This document shows, piece by piece, positions 21,829-30,571 of a stretch of 64,000 nucleotides of DNA. Location of the stretch: NCBI RefSeq assembly GCF_034718895.1, contig NZ_JAYERP010000001.1, positions 2,480,001-2,544,000 of the forward strand, given 5' to 3'. The position numbers were made by a program, and so were the translations under genes. Below the pieces are notes generated by a model that had not been told where the DNA came from, ran no database searches, and saw only the letters and a program-made list of their open reading frames with translations. Each line of letters opens with the position of its first letter. Positions within the stretch are counted from its first letter, which is position 1. The stretch is from Paenibacillus phoenicis. GTDB lineage: Bacteria > Bacillota > Bacilli > Paenibacillales > Paenibacillaceae.

Positions 21829-22326
21829 TTAATTTATCCCCACAACTTCGCTTCGTCTCTCCATAAATAGAACATCTCTCCAAACACCATTCATTTTGCC
21901 GATCTTTTCCCGACGACCTACCTTACGAAAACCATGCTTCAAATGAAGAGCTAAACTTGCCGAATTTTCAGGAAATATTCCGGTTTGAATAGTCCAGAAC
22001 CCTCTATCTTCGGCGATTTCTATCAATCGACCAAGAAGAATATTCCCCACGCCTTTACCGCGTGCATCCTGCTTGACATAGATACTATTCTCTCCGACAC
22101 CCGAATACACACATCTTGAGGATACAGGGCTCAATGCTGCCCATCCGACGATCTTGTCACCGTCAAGACAAACAATACTGCACTCCAGGTCATGGCTGGA
22201 GTACCACTGTTCTTTAGAAGGTGCGTTCATTTCGAAGGTTGCGTTACCTGTCATTATGGCTTCTTCATAGATAGATTTAATGGCTTCCCAGTCTTCACTG
22301 GAAACGAGACGAGTTAAGAGCATCAT
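21829..22326 (-). CDS. arsN1: ArsN1-like GNAT acetyltransferase (arsinothricin/phosphinothricin type)
   Basis: A 165-residue product from ATG 22326 behind GGAGGG. Acetyl-CoA loop QDARGKGVGNILLGRL near residue 85 and IQTGIFPENSASLALHLKHG near 113 are typical of phosphinothricin acetyltransferases, to which ArsN1 belongs; the C-terminal GRREKIGKMNGVWRDVLFMER also fits. ArsN1 acetylates arsinothricin and so protects glutamine synthetase. The assignment to arsenic rests on its place behind arsO and marR. A phosphinothricin-only enzyme is an alternative. Confidence 0.8.
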   Translation of the reverse strand: MMLLTRLVSSEDWEAIKSIYEEAIMTGNATFEMNAPSKEQWYSSHDLECSIVCLDGDKIVGWAALSPVSSRCVYSGVGENSIYVKQDARGKGVGNILLGRLIEIAEDRGFWTIQTGIFPENSASLALHLKHGFRKVGRREKIGKMNGVWRDVLFMERRSEVVGIN

Positions 22327-22398
22327 ATTCCCTCCACTACTTATTTAGCCATATTATAAATATTATTTTTATCGCAGGTAGTTCGGATTCATAACCGG

Positions 22399-22848
22399 TC
22401 ACCCGATTGGGACGGAACAACATTTGTTGGATTTCAACATTGCTTCATTCAACAACTTAATAGAGTGAATTACAGTATCTTTTTCAAAATCGCTCATCTG
22501 CGAAAAAATTTCATTCAAATAGTCATTCATTTGTTGATCAATGGTAGCAGCTACGTATTTACCTTCTGTTGTAAGTGAAAGAACAAAAATTCTTCGATCC
22601 CCTGGATCGGGAGTCTTCTTTACAAGATTCATTTTAATTAACGTTTGTATTTGACGACTAAATGTCGTAATATCCGTACCTAAAGCTTCCGCTACTTGCT
22701 GAATGGACGGATTATGCTGACGATCTATTTCGTAAAGAATGTGACTTTGAACTAAAGTTATGTCGCAACCACCAGCTGAACAACAGTTTTTATTCAAAAA
22801 ACCAAAACGGCGTGTCATGATTTGAAATAGTTCTCGAACGTTTTCCAT
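22399..22848 (-). CDS. MarR-family regulator with N- and C-terminal cysteine clusters
   Basis: A 149-residue product. The ATG at 22848 is used because GAGGTGAG overlaps an upstream GTG. The winged-helix core (PSIQQVAEALGTDITTFSRQI, then KTPDPGDRRIFVLSLTTEG) is MarR-type. Before it, residues 21-29 read NCCSAGGCD, and near the end SNKCCSVP, so up to five cysteines could form a soft-metal site. It lies between arsO and arsN. Upstream of arsO are two copies of a TTGCA-N3-TxCAA box. I infer an arsenic- or organoarsenical-sensing MarR protein. Confidence 0.8.
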   Translation of the reverse strand: MENVRELFQIMTRRFGFLNKNCCSAGGCDITLVQSHILYEIDRQHNPSIQQVAEALGTDITTFSRQIQTLIKMNLVKKTPDPGDRRIFVLSLTTEGKYVAATIDQQMNDYLNEIFSQMSDFEKDTVIHSIKLLNEAMLKSNKCCSVPIG

Positions 22849-22906
22849 TCCACTCACCTCAATTTTATTTATACTTTATACTACTTGTGTTTTTCAAATA
22901 TATTGT

Positions 22907-23962
22907 TTATCGACTGTTAAGATGATGCGAAAGCCGTTTCACAACAAACTTCGCATCCGGTCCGACTCCTCTTAATGTTGCGGAAGAGAAAGAGCGTTGT
23001 CCCTCGAGTCCCACATAATAAAGTCCAGGGATCTTACTGATACCGGCTTTATGGATTGGCCTTCCTTCTCCATCCAGAGCGCCTATCGCTCGTAGGTAGG
23101 GGAATCGCGGCCGATAACCTGTCGCGAAGATGACTGAATCCACCGGTTCTTTTGTCCCGTTTGGCCATACAACTCCATCTTCATAAAAAGAGGTAAACAT
23201 CGGCTGTTGATCTGGTTTTCCTGCAAGGATACGCTCCTTATACCGTCCCGTATCGTTCACCGCACTTGAACTTGGTGCCGATTTCCCGAATCTCCAAAAT
23301 GGGAAAGTATCAAAACCAATAATTCTAACCCAAAAATGAATATCCTTCCCCCAAACCTTTTGATTCATAAATTGAACCGGCTGCAAAACAGCGAGAGACG
23401 TTTTACTCACCTCAGCCAGTTCAACACCAATTTGTACCGCCGAATTCCCTCGTCCTACCACGACTACTCGCTGATTTCGAAATGAGCCCGGATTTTGGTA
23501 TTCCGAGGAGTGAAGTGTTCGTCCTCGAAACATCTCCTGACCAGGTATTACCGGCTTGTACGGATTATGAAATGAGCCGTTTGCATTAATGATAGTACGA
23601 GCTTGAAACGTATCTCCTGAAGTTGTTTGTATGGTAAATCCATGCTCATCCTTTTTAACCGATTCCACGCGTTGATTCGTTCTTATCGGTAACTGAAATT
23701 CCTTCTGATAACTCTGCAGATAACGAATAACTTCATCTCTGGCAGGGTAATGATTTGGATCTCCGGGGAACTTCATCCCGGGCATGGATGAAAATCGAGC
23801 TGGCGAGAATAATTTTAGGCTGTCATAATAGTGCGGCCATGAACCGGTTGCTTGGTTATTTGCCTCTAGTATCAGAAAACGTAGCCTTTTCTTTTGCAAA
23901 TGATATCCTGTGGCCAACCCCGCCTGACCTCCTCCAATCACGATCGTGTCCAGTACATCCAT
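22907..23962 (-). CDS. arsO: ArsO-like NAD(P)H-dependent flavin monooxygenase
   Basis: A 351-residue product from ATG 23962; the upstream ATG at 23980 overlaps the GGAGG site and is not used. FAD-binding GGGQAGLATGYH lies at residues 9-20 and NAD(P)H-binding VVVVGRGNSAVQIG near 163-176, with a YRPRFPYL segment typical of CzcO/ArsO flavoproteins. ArsO genes are linked to ars operons in many bacteria; the reaction is thought to concern arsenicals but is not well defined. First gene of the arsO-marR-arsN unit. CzcO-type monooxygenase of another substrate is the alternative. Confidence 0.82.
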   Translation of the reverse strand: MDVLDTIVIGGGQAGLATGYHLQKKRLRFLILEANNQATGSWPHYYDSLKLFSPARFSSMPGMKFPGDPNHYPARDEVIRYLQSYQKEFQLPIRTNQRVESVKKDEHGFTIQTTSGDTFQARTIINANGSFHNPYKPVIPGQEMFRGRTLHSSEYQNPGSFRNQRVVVVGRGNSAVQIGVELAEVSKTSLAVLQPVQFMNQKVWGKDIHFWVRIIGFDTFPFWRFGKSAPSSSAVNDTGRYKERILAGKPDQQPMFTSFYEDGVVWPNGTKEPVDSVIFATGYRPRFPYLRAIGALDGEGRPIHKAGISKIPGLYYVGLEGQRSFSSATLRGVGPDAKFVVKRLSHHLNSR

Positions 23963-23983
23963 GATGTAAAGCACCTCCATTAT

Positions 23984-24000
23984 ATTTGCATTCTACAACT
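23984..24000. promoter_or_regulatory. putative MarR box, proximal
   Basis: ATTTGCATTCTACAACT, matching the box at 24093 in 14 of 17 positions. It lies 21 bp upstream of the arsO start. Confidence 0.5.
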
Positions 24001-24092
24001 TAAAATAGATAAAAATACCTCTTCATTATTGCGATAAGTCCAAAATACTCGCTTAATAAGTGTAGGGACTATGTATTATATATACTTCATAA

Positions 24093-24109
24093 ATTTGCAA
24101 TATGCAACT
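24093..24109. promoter_or_regulatory. putative MarR box, distal
   Basis: ATTTGCAATATGCAACT with a near-perfect dyad (TTGCA-N3-TGCAA). It begins 109 bp from the proximal copy. Confidence 0.55.
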
Positions 24110-24144
24110 TTTATTTTATTTTGTATGAGTATCTTTTAACAAAA

Positions 24145-24174
24145 AAAGAAGCCTCCAATATATCAGGCTTCTTT
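24145..24174 (-). terminator. terminator of the arsRBCDA-type operon
   Basis: GAAGCCT and AGGCTTC form the stem. On the minus strand it is followed by TTTTTTT. It lies just past the phosphatase stop and closes the long arsenic operon. Confidence 0.85.
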
Positions 24175-24184
24175 TATTGAATGA

Positions 24185-24619
24185 TTAGTTCCGATTCGGG
24201 TATAACGTTCTAAGAGCATCACGCATTTCCGGTTTTATCGCAATTTCAGAACGAATGGACTTGACCAAGCTTTCTGCTTCTGCAACACTGGATGCTTGGC
24301 CGAGTTCAAGCATCAATCCGGTAGCTACAGTCCCTGTCCGATTGCGGCCGCCTGAGCAATGAAAATACACTTTCTGATCATGGTCCAATCCTTGTTTAAT
24401 CGCTTGAATGGCTTCTGCGATCGAAGTTTCTTGTCCGCATGTATCTTCGACAATAGGATAATGATGCCGCATAACACTTTTTGGAAAATCATTTGGCTCC
24501 TTACCATCATCCCTTAAGTCATACACATCGGTAATGTCCTCATTCCGCAGCGCTTCCTGCAATCCATCAATTCCACCAATAAATACTTTGCCTTTAACCA
24601 GTTCATGGTAATGAGCCAT
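24185..24619 (-). CDS. dual-specificity (DSP-type) protein phosphatase in the ars operon
   Basis: A 144-residue product from ATG 24619 (MAHYHEL) behind GGAGAG. The catalytic P-loop HCSGGRNRTG near 87-96 matches HCxxGxxRTG, and a general-acid loop VYDLRDDGKEPND lies near 33. It is soluble. The active-site cysteine also suits arsenate reduction chemistry, since ArsC enzymes come from phosphatase folds, but this is inference. It is the last gene of the operon, 27 bp after the HesB-like gene. A role in signalling or in arsenate handling is possible. Confidence 0.7.
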   Translation of the reverse strand: MAHYHELVKGKVFIGGIDGLQEALRNEDITDVYDLRDDGKEPNDFPKSVMRHHYPIVEDTCGQETSIAEAIQAIKQGLDHDQKVYFHCSGGRNRTGTVATGLMLELGQASSVAEAESLVKSIRSEIAIKPEMRDALRTLYPNRN

Positions 24620-24646
24620 GTTTTCTCTCCTCTCCATATATCAAGC

Positions 24647-24925
24647 TTAGCAGCAGTTGCTTCCGCCGCTAATCACTAAGCCTGCACCTTCTTCATCTTG
24701 TTCAAGATCCAATGTCACTTGGCTTACCAATTCTTCAACTTGAGGATCGATCGCTACCTCAATATTATTGATGCTTTTTACAATATCCGTTTCCTGAGCG
24801 TTTTCGAGCGCCAATTGAAAGCTCGGACCGCAGCAACCGCTAGCAAGAACAAATCGCAGCGTCGTGACTCCGGCTTCCTTCATCATTTCTTCAATATAAC
24901 TTTTGGCTCCATCTGTAATAACCAT
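24647..24925 (-). CDS. HesB/IscA-like small protein in the ars operon
   Basis: A 92-residue product from ATG 24925 behind GAAAGG. It has the HesB/IscA fold signature in MVITDGAKSYIEEMMKE and LRFVLASGCCGPSFQLALE, with the C-terminal GGSNCC in place of the usual CxC. A-type proteins carry Fe-S clusters or iron. In an arsenic operon the cysteines might bind As(III) or repair Fe-S damage; both ideas are inference. It starts 41 bp past arsA. Confidence 0.7.
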   Translation of the reverse strand: MVITDGAKSYIEEMMKEAGVTTLRFVLASGCCGPSFQLALENAQETDIVKSINNIEVAIDPQVEELVSQVTLDLEQDEEGAGLVISGGSNCC

Positions 24926-24966
24926 GACATATCAACCTTTCCAATCTAATTAGATTCCTCATCCAG

Positions 24967-26730
24967 CTAAGTAGGCTCCGCAATCAGTTTTTTCAACTGC
25001 GTATACCCTTTAATTTCCTCAGGCTCCCATGGAATAATCACCGTATGGTGGTTTGACGTTTCATTAATTTCCTGGATCCAGGATTGTTCGGACCGTGCGC
25101 GACTTTGCAGGACAGGGTCAGTCGTTCCAACAGCGGCAAAGCTTTGATTAATGACCCACCATTTTGTCGGTATGCCGGCGCGTTTCAAATCATCATTCAA
25201 TCGAACGGCCTCATAATAAGGAGTAGCTTCAGCCAAAGTGACGATGACCACACTGGTTTCTTTCGAATCCCTCAAACGAGGTAACAACTTTTGAACGGAT
25301 GGCGGTATCTGACCGGATGAACGCTCAATTTCCTTATGATATTCCTGAGTGGCATCGAGCAGCAACAAGGTATGACCGGTTGGAGCTGTATCGATCACCA
25401 CGATTTCCTCCCCGCTTCGGTCTACCAATTCAGCAAAGGCTCTGAAAACCGCGATTTCCTCCGTGCACGGTGACCTTAAATCCTCTTCCAAGTATGCGAG
25501 TCCATCCTCATCAAGCAAATCCTTGTTTTGATCAATGATTTCCTCCTGGTATTTTTGCACTTCCACCTTGGGATCAATCCGGCTCACCGTGATATATTCA
25601 GACTCCTGAATGACAAAATCAAGATGTGCGGCAGGATCTGTCGTACTCAGATGCACCCGGTGACCACGTTCAGCCAGCCCGACGGCAATCGCTGAAGCGA
25701 CCGTCGTTTTGCCTACCCCGCCTTTTCCCATGGTGAAGACCACGCGGGTTCCGGCCGAATCCAAGTCTTGAATGAGTTTTTGAAAGGACGGTATAGATAT
25801 CTTTTGATGTACCCCTGGAACCGTTTCTGAGACATTGGGCTCAAAGAAATCGCGTAAATTTTGCAGCCCGGTTACATTAAAAGGAGCCATAGGAATTTGG
25901 TAAGTCGGAAGCGCTTGGATCACCGGCGGAATTCGCTCCATCGCTTTCAACTGTCTTTCGTAAACCCCTTTAGATACGGGGTCGCCCGGTTTATATTGAT
26001 TCAGAACACCGTTGATCACGAGATTCTGGTGATGAATACCGATCCCTTTTAATTCAACAGACGCCCGGGCTGCCTCGGTAAGCGGGGATTCGTCCGGTCT
26101 GGTGACGATCACCAGCATGGTTTGTTTCTCATCCGTTAAAGTTTGGACCGCTTGCTCATAAACTTTCTTTTGATTTTGCAAGCCGGCAAGCGGGCCTAAA
26201 CAAGAAGCACCATGTGTGCTCTCATTAAGAAATCCGCTCCAGGCCGTGGGAAGCTGCAGCAGCCGCAACGTATGGCCCGTCGGTGCAGTATCAAACAGAA
26301 TATAATCGAATCGATCCTTAAGCTCTTGATCCGTCAACAGAGCCGAAAATTCATTAAAGGCAGCAATTTCAACAGTACAAGCACCCGATAACTGCTCCTC
26401 CATCGTTGCAATCACCGTGTCGGGCAGTTTACCCCGATACGGATCGACCATGGACGCTTTGTATTCCGCTGCCGCGGTTTCGGGATCCAAATTTGCGGCA
26501 TACAGGTTATCCACTCCATCTACTTGGACAGGATGATTCGTAAACGCCATGCCAAATACGTCCTGCAAATTCGAAGCTGGGTCCGTGCCGACCAATAACA
26601 CCCGCTTACCGGAATCGGCTAAAGAAATAGCCGTTGCGCAAGCCGTCGAAGTTTTCCCTACCCCGCCTTTACCAGTAAAGAACAGGTAAGGAGTTAGTGG
26701 TATCGACAGTGGATCAAACCGAGTTGGCAT
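24967..26730 (-). CDS. arsA: arsenite-stimulated ATPase ArsA
   Basis: A 587-residue product. The ATG at 26730 follows AGAAGG; an upstream extension lies inside arsD and was rejected. It has two homologous halves, each with a deviant P-loop: TGKGGVGKTS near residue 18 and MGKGGVGKTT near 335, each followed by DPAS/DPAA and FDTAPTGHT/IDTAPTGHT signatures. Cysteines in SGACTVEIA and SPCTEEIA fit the As(III) site. It energises arsenite extrusion through the membrane pump and receives As(III) from ArsD. The usual length is 580-590. Confidence 0.95.
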   Translation of the reverse strand: MPTRFDPLSIPLTPYLFFTGKGGVGKTSTACATAISLADSGKRVLLVGTDPASNLQDVFGMAFTNHPVQVDGVDNLYAANLDPETAAAEYKASMVDPYRGKLPDTVIATMEEQLSGACTVEIAAFNEFSALLTDQELKDRFDYILFDTAPTGHTLRLLQLPTAWSGFLNESTHGASCLGPLAGLQNQKKVYEQAVQTLTDEKQTMLVIVTRPDESPLTEAARASVELKGIGIHHQNLVINGVLNQYKPGDPVSKGVYERQLKAMERIPPVIQALPTYQIPMAPFNVTGLQNLRDFFEPNVSETVPGVHQKISIPSFQKLIQDLDSAGTRVVFTMGKGGVGKTTVASAIAVGLAERGHRVHLSTTDPAAHLDFVIQESEYITVSRIDPKVEVQKYQEEIIDQNKDLLDEDGLAYLEEDLRSPCTEEIAVFRAFAELVDRSGEEIVVIDTAPTGHTLLLLDATQEYHKEIERSSGQIPPSVQKLLPRLRDSKETSVVIVTLAEATPYYEAVRLNDDLKRAGIPTKWWVINQSFAAVGTTDPVLQSRARSEQSWIQEINETSNHHTVIIPWEPEEIKGYTQLKKLIAEPT

Positions 26731-26749
26731 CTTCAAATCCTTCTTTCCT

Positions 26750-27109
26750 TTACGGTTGTACTTTGATTTCCAGACGAACCTTTGGTTTCTTGATGAGTTC
26801 ATCTTCGGATAGTCCCGTCCAAGCACACAACTCTTCATTGCTTGGATAGTTTCGTTCCTTAACCACTTGTCCGTCCACGATGACAATCGGTAACACATCC
26901 GGACCTTTGTCGGAAAGCAACTGCTCCACCAACGAGTTAGCCACAAAAGCTGCAGGTTCACTTGCCAAATTATAACGAGTCACGGTAAATCCTTTTTTGT
27001 TCAAATTGTTTACCGCGATGGAAATGCGGATCAACTCAGGATCTACACCAGGGCCGCAAACTCCCGTTGAGCAACACATCGCCGGATCATAGATTTCCAT
27101 ATTTCTCAT
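26750..27109 (-). CDS. arsD: arsenite metallochaperone ArsD
   Basis: A 119-residue product from ATG 27109 (MRNMEIYDPAMCC). Cysteines in MCCSTGVCG at residues 11-18 match the As(III)-binding Cys12, Cys13 and Cys18 of ArsD. The thioredoxin-like fold continues with VLPIVIVDGQVVKERNYPSNEEL. ArsD passes As(III) to ArsA and also represses weakly. It precedes arsA by 19 bp, the standard pairing. Confidence 0.93.
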   Translation of the reverse strand: MRNMEIYDPAMCCSTGVCGPGVDPELIRISIAVNNLNKKGFTVTRYNLASEPAAFVANSLVEQLLSDKGPDVLPIVIVDGQVVKERNYPSNEELCAWTGLSEDELIKKPKVRLEIKVQP

Positions 27110-27140
27110 GAAAAAGCACGCTTCCTTTCCCATAGAAAAT

Positions 27141-27160
27141 AGCCGAGAGTCCTCTCGGCT
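27141..27160. terminator. hairpin between arsC and arsD
   Basis: AGCCGAGAG and CTCTCGGCT are perfect 9-bp arms with a 2-nt gap. On the minus strand ATTTTC follows, so it may be a leaky terminator or an mRNA-stability element that reduces arsD/arsA relative to acr3/arsC. Confidence 0.5.
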
Positions 27161-27170
27161 GTTTTGTTTA

Positions 27171-27590
27171 TTACTCGCCAGTTTCGGCAAACTGTTTGAT
27201 ACGCGCGCCAACTTCATCGCGTACTCTTTGGAACACGGCCCATTTCTCTTCGTCCGTGCCTTGCGCTTTTGCCGGGTCGTCAAATCCCCAATGCTCGCGT
27301 TTTACATGCGGAGGGGTCATCGGGCAGCGATCTGCAGCGTCGCCGCACAAAGTGACGACCATATCGGCATTGTTAAGCAGTTCCATATTAATGATATCCG
27401 ACGTTTGTGCGGAAATGTCGATGCCTACTTCCTGCATGGCTTTAACGGCATTAGGATTCAGTCCATGGGCCTCAATGCCTGCGCTATATACGTTCCATTG
27501 ATCACCCAAATATTTTTTGGCCCATCCTTCAGCCATTTGACTGCGGCAAGAGTTCCCTGTGCACAAGAAATAGATCGTTTTCTTTTCCAT
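27171..27590 (-). CDS. arsC: thioredoxin-coupled arsenate reductase ArsC
   Basis: A 139-residue product from ATG 27590. The LMW-phosphatase loop is CTGNSCRSQ with Cys10 and Cys15 in CX5R. The redox cysteines appear in [12 protein letters not shown], equal to Cys82 and Cys89 of the B. subtilis/S. aureus enzyme. It reduces arsenate to arsenite with thioredoxin. It lies 14 bp after acr3 and feeds the pump. Confidence 0.95.
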   Translation of the reverse strand: MEKKTIYFLCTGNSCRSQMAEGWAKKYLGDQWNVYSAGIEAHGLNPNAVKAMQEVGIDISAQTSDIINMELLNNADMVVTLCGDAADRCPMTPPHVKREHWGFDDPAKAQGTDEEKWAVFQRVRDEVGARIKQFAETGE

Positions 27591-27604
27591 GATTCATTTC
27601 TCCT

Positions 27605-28666
27605 TTATGGTTGGGTTAGTTCAGCATCAAAATACTTGCGTTTGAAGCGTAAAGCCACATTCACTAATGCGATTAATACCGGCACTTCCACTAGCGGTCC
27701 AATAACGGCCGCAAAGGCTACACCCGAATCAAGGCCGAATACGCCGATCGCCACCGCAATGGCAAGTTCGAAATTGTTACTGGCTGCCGTAAACGACAGT
27801 GACGTAGCAACGGGATAGGATGTCCCTGATTTTTTGGAAAAGAAGAAGGACACTACGAACATCACCACAAAATAGATGATCATCGGAATCGCAATGCGTA
27901 CAACGTCCAGAGGCAGCGTTACGATCAGATCCGCTTTTAATGAGAACATGAGAATAATCGTGAACAATAAAGCGAGCAGGGCAAGCGGGCTGATCTTGGG
28001 AATTAGCACTTTTTCGTACCATTCCGAACCCTTTAATCGGATCCCAATCACGCGCGTCAATAATCCGGCCAGAAAGGGAATTCCCAAATAAATCAGGACG
28101 CTTTCGGCAATTTGCCCCATGGAAATATTCACTTCAGCCCCTTGGACCCCAAACCAGCCGGGCAAGACCGTGATAAACACATAGCTAAATACCGAGTAGA
28201 ACAGAATTTGAAAGATGGAGTTGAAAGCGACTAACCCTGCGGTGTACTCCGGATCTCCTTTAGCTAAATCACTCCAGACTAGAACCATAGCGATACATCT
28301 AGCCAGGCCAATCATGATGAGTCCAATCATGTATTCCGGCAAATCGCTCAAAAACAGGAAGGCCAAGAAAAACATTAAAATCGGACCGATGATCCAGTTT
28401 TGCACCAAAGAAAGCAGCAATACCTTCCAATCTTTGAAGACTCGGCCCAGCTTCTCGTATTTCACTTTGGCTAACGGCGGATACATCATAACGATCAGGC
28501 CGACCGCAATCGGAATCGAGGTGGTTCCCACTTGCATCCGCGACAATATATCCGCAAAATTAGGAATCAACGTTCCGAGGATCAGTCCAACTCCCATCGC
28601 CCCAAAAATCCAAAAGGTCAAATAACGGTCGAGAAAGGACAATCTTTTTGTTGCGCCTTGACTCAT
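27605..28666 (-). CDS. acr3: arsenite efflux permease Acr3 (ArsB of the ACR3 type)
   Basis: A 353-residue product with about ten membrane helices. The family signature [19 protein letters not shown] near 132 carries the conserved cysteine, and [18 protein letters not shown] near 290 is typical of Acr3. It exports As(III) using the membrane potential and can be boosted by ArsA. It follows arsR directly and precedes arsC. Confidence 0.95.
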   Translation of the reverse strand: MSQGATKRLSFLDRYLTFWIFGAMGVGLILGTLIPNFADILSRMQVGTTSIPIAVGLIVMMYPPLAKVKYEKLGRVFKDWKVLLLSLVQNWIIGPILMFFLAFLFLSDLPEYMIGLIMIGLARCIAMVLVWSDLAKGDPEYTAGLVAFNSIFQILFYSVFSYVFITVLPGWFGVQGAEVNISMGQIAESVLIYLGIPFLAGLLTRVIGIRLKGSEWYEKVLIPKISPLALLALLFTIILMFSLKADLIVTLPLDVVRIAIPMIIYFVVMFVVSFFFSKKSGTSYPVATSLSFTAASNNFELAIAVAIGVFGLDSGVAFAAVIGPLVEVPVLIALVNVALRFKRKYFDAELTQP

Positions 28667-28727
28667 TTCAAGTACCTCTCCTTTATTTCTGCCTTAAGAA
28701 ACCCTTCATATAATATAATTATACACT

Positions 28728-28753
28728 TATTATTATATAAGTAAATAATAATA
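28728..28753. promoter_or_regulatory. AT-rich inverted repeat at the arsR-acr3 junction
   Basis: TATTATTA (28728-28735) and TAATAATA (28746-28753) flank 10 bp, just past the arsR stop. It resembles the palindrome before arsR at 29135, so it may be an internal ArsR site or an mRNA hairpin. Confidence 0.45.
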
Positions 28754-28756
28754 TGT

Positions 28757-29089
28757 TTATGATTGTTCACAAGGTTCCCGGCGCTCTTTTAGTTCTAATT
28801 TCTCGACTTTATTCTGTACGCTTGGTAATTGCTTTAATGCATAAGCAACAGAAGGTTTATTTTCAATACGCAGAGAATAAAAAACCCATTGTCCTTTTTT
28901 GGTCTCGGAAACAAGCCCCCCAGCCTTTAGTTTTCGCATGTGCTGACTCACATTAGGCTGGGACATCTGCAACAGCTCAACAATTTCACAAACGCAGAGA
29001 TCTTTTTCTTTCAAAAGAGCCAAGATCATTAACCGGTTTCGATCACTCAACAATTTGTATACGTCGGATGCTTCTTGATAAGTGTCCAT
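28757..29089 (-). CDS. arsR: ArsR-family repressor of the acr3 operon
   Basis: A 110-residue winged-helix protein from ATG 29089. The DNA-binding helix reads LQMSQPNVSQHMRKLKAGG and the As(III) pair is CVCEIV. It is a different subtype from the arsR at 21091 (about one third similar by eye). A perfect TAATAATATTATTA palindrome lies 46 bp upstream. It probably represses its own operon, arsR-acr3-arsC-arsD-arsA-hesB-phosphatase. Confidence 0.92.
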   Translation of the reverse strand: MDTYQEASDVYKLLSDRNRLMILALLKEKDLCVCEIVELLQMSQPNVSQHMRKLKAGGLVSETKKGQWVFYSLRIENKPSVAYALKQLPSVQNKVEKLELKERREPCEQS

Positions 29090-29134
29090 GATTCCCCTCC
29101 TCTTATATTCCCTTCAGACACATGCATCATGAAA

Positions 29135-29148
29135 TAATAATATTATTA
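29135..29148. promoter_or_regulatory. palindrome upstream of arsR-acr3
   Basis: TAATAATATTATTA, a perfect 14-bp dyad in an AT-rich region upstream of the arsR start at 29089. It is the likely operator/promoter. Confidence 0.5.
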
Positions 29149-29172
29149 CTTAATTATATTATCTCCAGCATG

Positions 29173-29874
29173 TTACTTTAAAGTCAACTTATAACCGACG
29201 GAAGGAATCGTCTGGATTTCAATAAACGGAACCGCAGCTTGCAGCTTCTTACGAATGGCCGAAACCAGAAAAATGATTCGATTTGTTTTGTAAACGTAAG
29301 TTCCAAAAACAACTTCCTGTAATTGCCGAGTGGAAAATACCGTCCCCGGTTTTTTTAACAGATGAAAGAGCAGCGAAAATTCATCCTTACGGAAGGCGAT
29401 TCGATGATCCAAATAGGTTATTTCCCATCGTTTAGGGTAAACTTCGATTACACCAAAACGAAACACCTCATCTTCTTGAACGTTGGAAAGAGGATAAAGT
29501 ACATTCTCGGTTACCCGCCGCATAATGGCATTGATCCGAGCCATCAGTTCGGAGTAGCCAAAAGGTTTAAAAATCACATCCTCCGCTCCCATCGAAAGAG
29601 CACGAACAACTTCCTCTTCCTGACTCCAATCACTAAGAAGAATGACAGGAAAATCCCCTATCTTACTCAGCTGCGCCAATGTCTCCAACCCGTTATGAAG
29701 CGGACCGCCGACATTGAAAATCACGATTTCGAAGGAAATGGATAAAGCCGCCCGGGGCGCTTCCTTTATATTTTGAGACCACTCTACTCTGTTTCCTTGC
29801 CTCGTCAAACTATATCTAAGGAGCCTTCCAACGGTGAGATCCTCATCGATTAAAAGAATGCGAAAACTCATCAT
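29173..29874 (-). CDS. OmpR-type regulator with a receiver lacking the phospho-aspartate
   Basis: A 233-residue product. The ATG at 29874 overlaps the phoU stop (TAATG). The receiver has acidic residues D10/E11/D12, but the phosphorylation position is Asn54 (IVIFNVGGP), so it cannot be phosphorylated in the normal way; the lysine of the KPFG motif is present. The C-terminal winged helix (RKDEFSLLFHLLKKPGTVFS) is complete. No kinase is adjacent. It is the last gene of the pst operon and may act as a phosphorylation-independent regulator of phosphate or arsenic genes. Confidence 0.85.
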   Translation of the reverse strand: MMSFRILLIDEDLTVGRLLRYSLTRQGNRVEWSQNIKEAPRAALSISFEIVIFNVGGPLHNGLETLAQLSKIGDFPVILLSDWSQEEEVVRALSMGAEDVIFKPFGYSELMARINAIMRRVTENVLYPLSNVQEDEVFRFGVIEVYPKRWEITYLDHRIAFRKDEFSLLFHLLKKPGTVFSTRQLQEVVFGTYVYKTNRIIFLVSAIRKKLQAAVPFIEIQTIPSVGYKLTLK

Positions 29875-30536
29875 TAAGGATTCAGTTCAGGACGATGGCC
29901 GTTTACCAGAAAAACTACATTCTCGCCTATATTGGTTGCATGATCAGCAATCCTTTCAATGTAGCGGCAAACAAAAGCCAACATCAAAATTTGGTTCATT
30001 TCATAAGGTTTTTCTACGATATAAGAAACAAGCTCCCGAATAATTTGACTGTATAGATGATCAACTTGATCATCGTCCCTGGCCATTTTATAGGCTAAAT
30101 CCACATTCTCATGAAGATAGGCCTGGATAGAGTCATGAATCATCTTCTTCGTAATTTCACCTAATCGTAATATATCGGCGCGGGAAACTTGCATTAGTTT
30201 TTGCTCTTCCATTTGCAGTACAACTTCCGCGATATCTACCGCAAGATCAGCCATACGTTCCAAATCACTTGATATTTTAAACGCAACGAGGATTTTACGC
30301 AGATCCTTAGCTACGGGTTGCTGGGTTGCGATCAGTTTGGTCCCTATCTTCATGATTTTCTCTTCCAGCTCATTGATATCGAGATCGTTTTTGATAATCT
30401 GGTCGGCGCTGCTTATATCCTGCTGATCCAACGCCTGAATCGCGTCATTTAAAACGGTTTCTGTTTGTTCCCCCATTGTTACCAGCAAGGTTTGAAGCTC
30501 CGCAAGTCCTTGATCAAACTCTTTGCGCCTCGTCAT
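29874..30536 (-). CDS. phoU: phosphate-specific transport regulator PhoU
   Basis: A 220-residue all-helical protein with the two PhoU repeats. Metal-binding segments include FKISSDLERMADLAVDIAE near 89 and CRYIERIADHATNIGE near 190. PhoU restrains phosphate uptake and signals phosphate status from PstB to the PhoR kinase. It lies 35 bp after pstB and directly before the orphan regulator. Confidence 0.95.
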   Translation of the reverse strand: MTRRKEFDQGLAELQTLLVTMGEQTETVLNDAIQALDQQDISSADQIIKNDLDINELEEKIMKIGTKLIATQQPVAKDLRKILVAFKISSDLERMADLAVDIAEVVLQMEEQKLMQVSRADILRLGEITKKMIHDSIQAYLHENVDLAYKMARDDDQVDHLYSQIIRELVSYIVEKPYEMNQILMLAFVCRYIERIADHATNIGENVVFLVNGHRPELNP

Positions 30537-30571
30537 TGCTTGATCTCTCCCCTATAATGATAATCTTGGCA

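Noticed and set aside
24967..26961. ArsA with a 77-residue N-terminal extension
   Set aside because: The extension overlaps arsD in another frame; ATG 26730 has a good ribosome site and gives the normal ArsA length.
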